From the NCBI GenBank assembly GCA_020635725.1, contig JACJZF010000004.1, forward strand, positions 186,001-250,000: a stretch of DNA of 64,000 nucleotides, in the 5' to 3' direction. The notes beneath the pieces are model-generated. The model ran no database searches and was not told the origin of the DNA. It saw only the letters and a list, made by a program, of their open reading frames with translations. This document shows, piece after piece, positions 59,842 through 64,000 of this stretch. Every line of letters begins with the position of its first letter. Position 1 is the first letter of the stretch. The translations under genes and the position numbers were made by a program. Origin of the DNA: Flavobacteriales bacterium. Its GTDB lineage: Bacteria > Bacteroidota > Bacteroidia > Flavobacteriales_F > PHOS-HE28.

Positions 59842-62800
59842 AGACGTCCACCGCACCGGCTTCCACGCGAGCCACGAGCCAAATGCCTCAAGCCACCGGT
59901 TCGCCCAGTGCATCCGAACGGTTCAAGCGCGTGGCTGGAGGATGGCGGCTTGCGGCTGCATTCGCGTTGCTGTTCTTCGTTCGTCCCGCATTCGCCCAGC
60001 AGAAGCCCTTCTCCTCCGACCAGGCCCTCTTCCTGCAGGAGATGACCGAATTCATGGTGGCGGCGGACAAGAAGGAAGGCCGGCCCTTCATGGAGCAGGT
60101 CTTCGCGCCGACGTGGAACGGCAGCTACTACAACGAGCGGCAGCGCGTGCGCGTGGCGGAGGTCGCCAACTTCATGCTGAAGAAGCGCTTCGAGGCCTTC
60201 CCCGGCTTCCGCGACTACCTGGAGTGCGTGGCGGCCTTCCCCACCACGGGGCGCGGCGCGGCCGAGTTCGATGCCTGGCTGCAAGGCATGGAGAAGCTGG
60301 TGCAGGGCTCGCGCAAGCAGAGCGTGCAATCCTTCATCACCACCTGCGCAGGGCTCTTCCGCGAAGGCTACCTGGTGAAGAGCGCCAGCACCACGTGGCG
60401 GGCGCGCAGCAAGGCCTTCGCCTTCGAGTTCGACAGCGTGCCGAAGATCACCTTCGCCAAGACCGACTTGGTCTGCACCGCCAAAGGCGACAGCGCGGTG
60501 ATCCTGAACACGAGTGGCACCTTCCTGCCCACCACCGAGATCTGGCGCGGCACCGGCGGCAAGGTCACCTGGGAGCGCGCCGGCCTGAGGCCCACGGCCA
60601 CCTTCGCCGAATGGGACCACCCGTACGAGGTGCGCATGAAGAGCGCCGCCTTCGAGGTGGACAGCGTGCAGTTCAACGACCCCTACTTCGAGCGCACCCT
60701 CTTCGGCAAGCTCAGCGACAAGCTGCTCGCGAACGTGGAGGCCGAGAACGCCACCTACCCGCGCTTCGAGAGCTACGACCGCCGCATGCACATCCGCGAC
60801 ATCGTCGAGGGCATCGACTTCGAGGGCGGCTTCAGCATGCAAGGCGCCAAGTTGCAGGGCTACGGCACCAAGGAGGAGCCCGCCTTCCTCACCTTCTACC
60901 GCGACAAGCGACCCTTCATCGTCACCAAGGGCACGCGCTACAGCATCGAGCCCGAGCGCATCACCAGCGACGAGGTGGCCGTGACCGTGCGCCTCGACAA
61001 GGACAGCATCACCCACCAGAGCACCAGCCTCCGCTTCCTGCGCGACAAGAAGCTGCTCTCGCTCATCAAGAAGGACGAGGGATTGGGCAAGGCGCCCTTC
61101 TACAACAGCTACCACCGCCTCGACATGTACTTCGAGGTGATCACCTGGAAGCAAGGCGACCCGCTGGTGCAGCTCGGCAACCTCACCGGCACCACGCAGA
61201 ACAAAGCCAGCTTCGAGAGCTACGACTACTTCCGCGAGAAGCGCTACATGGGCATGCTCGGCATCGACAACGTGCACCCCCTCGTGCGCCTCAACGACTT
61301 CAGCAAGCAGAACAGCGGCATGTTCTACGCCCAGGAGTTCGCCGTCTTCAGCCGCATGGCCAAGGAGAGCGTGGTGCCCCTGCTCATCGACATGGCCAAC
61401 AAGGGCTACCTCACCTACGACCCGGAAACGGAATTCGTGCAGGTCGCCCCGCGATTGAGGCAGCACATCCTCAACAGCGCCGGCAAGCAGGACTACGACG
61501 CGCTGCAGTTCAACAGCTCGGTGGATGACGATGTGAACGCCACCCTGAACCTGCTCAACAACGACCTGATGATGCGCGGCGTGGCCACCATCCTCATGAG
61601 CGACTCGCAGGATGTGCGCATCTATCCCGCCGAGCGCACCATCACCATCAAGAAGAACCGCGACTTCACCTTCGCTGGCAGCATCAAGGCCGGTCGCCTC
61701 CAGTACTACGGCAAGGAGTACTACTTCCACTACGACCCCTTCATCATCGACCTGGTGAACGTGGACAGCGTCTCCTTCATGGCCACCGCCTTCGAGGCCG
61801 ATGAGCAGGGGCGCAAGGGCCTGGTGCGCGTGAAGAACGTGCTCGAGCAGGTGAGCGGCACCCTGGAGATCGACGCGCCCAGCAACAAGAGCGGAAGGCA
61901 GCAGGAGAGGTACCCGGAGTACCCCAAGTTCAACAGCGCGCGGGAGAGCTATGTATACTACGACAAGAAGAGCATCCAGCGCGGGGCCTACGGGCGCGAC
62001 CGCTTCTACTATCGAAGCGATCCCTTCCAGATCGACTCGCTCGACAATTTCAGCAACGAGGGCCTCACCTTCAGCGGCACGCTCGTGAGCGCCGGCATCT
62101 TCCCCGACATCAAGGAGCCCCTGCGCCTGCAGACCGATTACGCCCTCGGCTTCGTGCGCCCCACGGGCGATGCCGGCATGCCGCTGTACGGGCGCAAGGC
62201 GCAGTTCGCGAATACGATCACCCTCAACAACCGCGGCCTGCAGGGCGATGGCGACCTGAAGTACCTCACCACCTCGCTCAGCTCCAAGCAGCTCGTCTTC
62301 ACCCCAGACAGCACGCTAGGCCGCGCCGACACCTTGGAGAACATCGCGTCCACCGCGCCGAGCAAGGTGCCGCACATCACGGCCAGCGATGTCTTCGTGC
62401 GCCTGGAGCCCGGCAAGGATGTCCTGCGCACCGAGGAGCTGCGCAAGCCGCTGGTGATGTACGACGACCAGGCGCTCCTGCACGGCAGCACCGACCTCAC
62501 GCCCACGGGCATGACCGGCGCCGGCCTCATCGACTTCCGCAACGCCACGCTCAAGTCCAAGCTCTTCCAGTTCGCCACGTTGCAGCTGCATGCCGATACC
62601 AGCGACTTCCGCCTCACCGAGGGCGATACGGCCAGCATCGCGTTCAAGACCGATAACGTGAACGCCACCGTGAAGCTCGACGAGCGCGTGGGCGAGTTCG
62701 TGAGCAACGGCAGCGAGACCAAGGTGGAATTCCCCGTGAACCAGTACATCTGCTACATGGACCGCTTCAAGTGGTACATGGACCAGGGCGACCTCGAGCT

Positions 62801-64000
62801 CGAGAGCGACCGCACCGCGGCCGAAGGGGCGGAGGACCTCCAGCTCAGCGGCTCCAACTTCATCAGCATCCGGCCCGATCAGGATAGCCTCAGCTTCATG
62901 GCGCCCAAGGCGCGCTACGACCTCAAGAAGCACCTGATCACCGCCAACGACGTGCAGTACATCCAGGTGGCCGACGCGCTCATCACCCCCGACAGCATGC
63001 GCGTCCGCATCCGCAAGAACGCCGTGATGGACCCGCTCGAGCGCACCGTCATCACCGCCAACTTCGTCACCAAGTTCCACCGCATCTACGACGCCACCGC
63101 CAACATCAAAGCCAAGCGCAGCTACACCGCCACGGGCAAGATCGACTACGTGGATGAGAACAACCGCAAATTGCCCATCGAGCTCTTCAGCATCGGCGTG
63201 GACACCGCCTTCCAGACCCGCGCTGTGGGCCGCATCAAGCAGGAGCAGGACTTCCAGCTCAGCCCCGCCTTCGACTTCTTCGGCGATGTGAACCTCACCG
63301 CCAGCATCAAGGAGCTCACCTTCAGCGGCAGCACGCGCATCCAGCACGGCTGCGAGGGCCTCGCCCGCAATTGGATGCGCTTCACCGGTCCCATCGACCC
63401 GCTGGAGGTCTTCATCCCCGTGAGCGATACGCTGCTCGATGACCAGGGCGCCCGCATCGGCGCCGGCATCCACATGACCGATGAGGATCCCTTCAGCACC
63501 TACGGCACCTTCCTCAGCCGCACCAAGAGCAAGGATGATCGCGACATCATCACCGCCAGCGGTCTGCTCTTCTACGACAAAGGGCGCAAGGAATACGTGA
63601 TCTCCAACAAGGACAAGATCCGCCAGCGCGACCTGCCCGGCGCCCTCGTGAGCCTGGCCGTGGAGCCCTGCGTGGTCATGGGCGATGGCCCCATCGGCTT
63701 CGGCGTGGACCTGGGCCGCGTGAAGCTCGACATGGTGGGCGCCATGCGCAACGAGACCGCCGAGAAGAAGACCTTCGGCAACGGCGTGCTCATCGCCGAC
63801 TTCCACTTTTTGGAGAACGCCCTGGAGCGCATGGCCGCCGAGATCCTGGCCTACCCGGATCAGCAGGCGCTCGACATCAGCAAGACCTATTACGAGAAGA
63901 TGATGCGGCAGGTGCTCGGCCTGGAGCGCTCCGACAAGCTCATCAGCGAGCTCAGCATCAAGGGCGAGATCAAGAAGCTGCCCGACGAGCTGGTGAAGCC
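59838..64000 (+). CDS. Very large secreted beta-rich protein, function unknown (partial, 3' end beyond window)
   Basis: At least ~1387 residues with no stop before the right edge. The ATG (59838) overlaps the prmA stop by four bases. The first ~54 residues contain a polar N-tail and a signal-type hydrophobic segment (RLAAAFALLFFVRPAFA) followed by QQKPF. The rest is rich in short beta-strand segments with Tyr, Asp and Gly, and includes repeated patterns such as FEVDSVQFNDP, FHYDPFIIDLVNVDSVSF and YRSDPFQIDSLDNFS. No known domain, catalytic motif or T9SS tail is visible in the part seen. Large uncharacterised proteins of this kind occur in flavobacteria, possibly envelope-assembly or surface proteins. 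Long reverse-strand frames inside it are shadows. Confidence 0.7.
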   Translation, partial: MKTSTAPASTRATSQMPQATGSPSASERFKRVAGGWRLAAAFALLFFVRPAFAQQKPFSSDQALFLQEMTEFMVAADKKEGRPFMEQVFAPTWNGSYYNERQRVRVAEVANFMLKKRFEAFPGFRDYLECVAAFPTTGRGAAEFDAWLQGMEKLVQGSRKQSVQSFITTCAGLFREGYLVKSASTTWRARSKAFAFEFDSVPKITFAKTDLVCTAKGDSAVILNTSGTFLPTTEIWRGTGGKVTWERAGLRPTATFAEWDHPYEVRMKSAAFEVDSVQFNDPYFERTLFGKLSDKLLANVEAENATYPRFESYDRRMHIRDIVEGIDFEGGFSMQGAKLQGYGTKEEPAFLTFYRDKRPFIVTKGTRYSIEPERITSDEVAVTVRLDKDSITHQSTSLRFLRDKKLLSLIKKDEGLGKAPFYNSYHRLDMYFEVITWKQGDPLVQLGNLTGTTQNKASFESYDYFREKRYMGMLGIDNVHPLVRLNDFSKQNSGMFYAQEFAVFSRMAKESVVPLLIDMANKGYLTYDPETEFVQVAPRLRQHILNSAGKQDYDALQFNSSVDDDVNATLNLLNNDLMMRGVATILMSDSQDVRIYPAERTITIKKNRDFTFAGSIKAGRLQYYGKEYYFHYDPFIIDLVNVDSVSFMATAFEADEQGRKGLVRVKNVLEQVSGTLEIDAPSNKSGRQQERYPEYPKFNSARESYVYYDKKSIQRGAYGRDRFYYRSDPFQIDSLDNFSNEGLTFSGTLVSAGIFPDIKEPLRLQTDYALGFVRPTGDAGMPLYGRKAQFANTITLNNRGLQGDGDLKYLTTSLSSKQLVFTPDSTLGRADTLENIASTAPSKVPHITASDVFVRLEPGKDVLRTEELRKPLVMYDDQALLHGSTDLTPTGMTGAGLIDFRNATLKSKLFQFATLQLHADTSDFRLTEGDTASIAFKTDNVNATVKLDERVGEFVSNGSETKVEFPVNQYICYMDRFKWYMDQGDLELESDRTAAEGAEDLQLSGSNFISIRPDQDSLSFMAPKARYDLKKHLITANDVQYIQVADALITPDSMRVRIRKNAVMDPLERTVITANFVTKFHRIYDATANIKAKRSYTATGKIDYVDENNRKLPIELFSIGVDTAFQTRAVGRIKQEQDFQLSPAFDFFGDVNLTASIKELTFSGSTRIQHGCEGLARNWMRFTGPIDPLEVFIPVSDTLLDDQGARIGAGIHMTDEDPFSTYGTFLSRTKSKDDRDIITASGLLFYDKGRKEYVISNKDKIRQRDLPGALVSLAVEPCVVMGDGPIGFGVDLGRVKLDMVGAMRNETAEKKTFGNGVLIADFHFLENALERMAAEILAYPDQQALDISKTYYEKMMRQVLGLERSDKLISELSIKGEIKKLPDELVK

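Noticed and set aside
59574..63806. Two long minus-strand frames across the right-hand end
   Set aside because: Antisense to prmA and the large secreted protein, and rich in Ala/Val/Glu/His with no domain; the plus frame has a signal peptide and is coupled to prmA.

Overview
This is a GC-rich chromosomal window from a member of the Bacteroidota, most probably a Flavobacteriales-like lineage. The support is a type IX secretion (T9SS) sorting tail, a giant Ig-like repeat adhesin with a gliding-type C-terminal domain, a PorE-like OmpA protein, a BT_3928-family protein and a bifunctional FtcD. In addition, the Bacteroidota promoter -7 box (TAnnTTTG, here often TAnnTTCG) lies just upstream of many start codons. 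No rRNA, tRNA, CRISPR array, IS element or phage gene was recognised. I cannot name a genus.

Layout. 1-9.6 kb: a membrane-anchored patatin (cut by the left edge), histidine-degradation genes ftcD and hutI around a CPBP protease, aroC, a secreted helical-repeat protein, trmD, rplS with a terminator, and two small unknowns. 9.9-15.7 kb: an SLC13-type permease, an AI-2E-type permease, a dienelactone hydrolase, an RDD protein, and an orphan antitoxin-like gene between two copies of a hairpin-forming repeat. 15.7-24.6 kb: a T9SS-secreted repeat protein, then a cyanophycin storage island (cphA, divergent cphB, and an isoaspartyl peptidase three genes later). 24.7-30.5 kb: RimB-like protease, GreA/B-like protein, BchE-like radical SAM enzyme, RimK-like ligase, membrane glycosyltransferase, TerC. 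30.5-43.5 kb: secreted trypsin-like protease, PorE-like protein coupled to an AsmA-like protein, a dicarboxylate symporter, an MMPL/RND exporter and a WG-repeat protein. 43.5-51.4 kb: the giant adhesin, with a recently amplified 414-bp tandem repeat, a spermidine-synthase-like protein and a membrane class III nucleotide cyclase.

From about 51.7 to 56.0 kb six consecutive genes (a secreted protein, a second cyclase, a small membrane protein, a CarboxypepD-like protein, folP and a DUF1599 gene) are each broken by several single-base frameshifts, whereas the flanking genes are intact. This looks like a stretch of poor consensus sequence more than real gene decay. 56.1-64 kb is intact again: a paralogue of the CarboxypepD-like protein, a BT_3928/DoxX protein, tpiA, prmA, and a very large secreted protein cut by the right edge.

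Common themes. (i) Isopeptide and poly-amino-acid chemistry: cyanophycin synthesis and breakdown, plus RimK/RimB. (ii) Surface and secreted proteins of the T9SS type. (iii) Predicted leaderless transcription, with the -7 box 4-7 nt from the start codon in about ten genes, including tightly packed same-strand neighbours.
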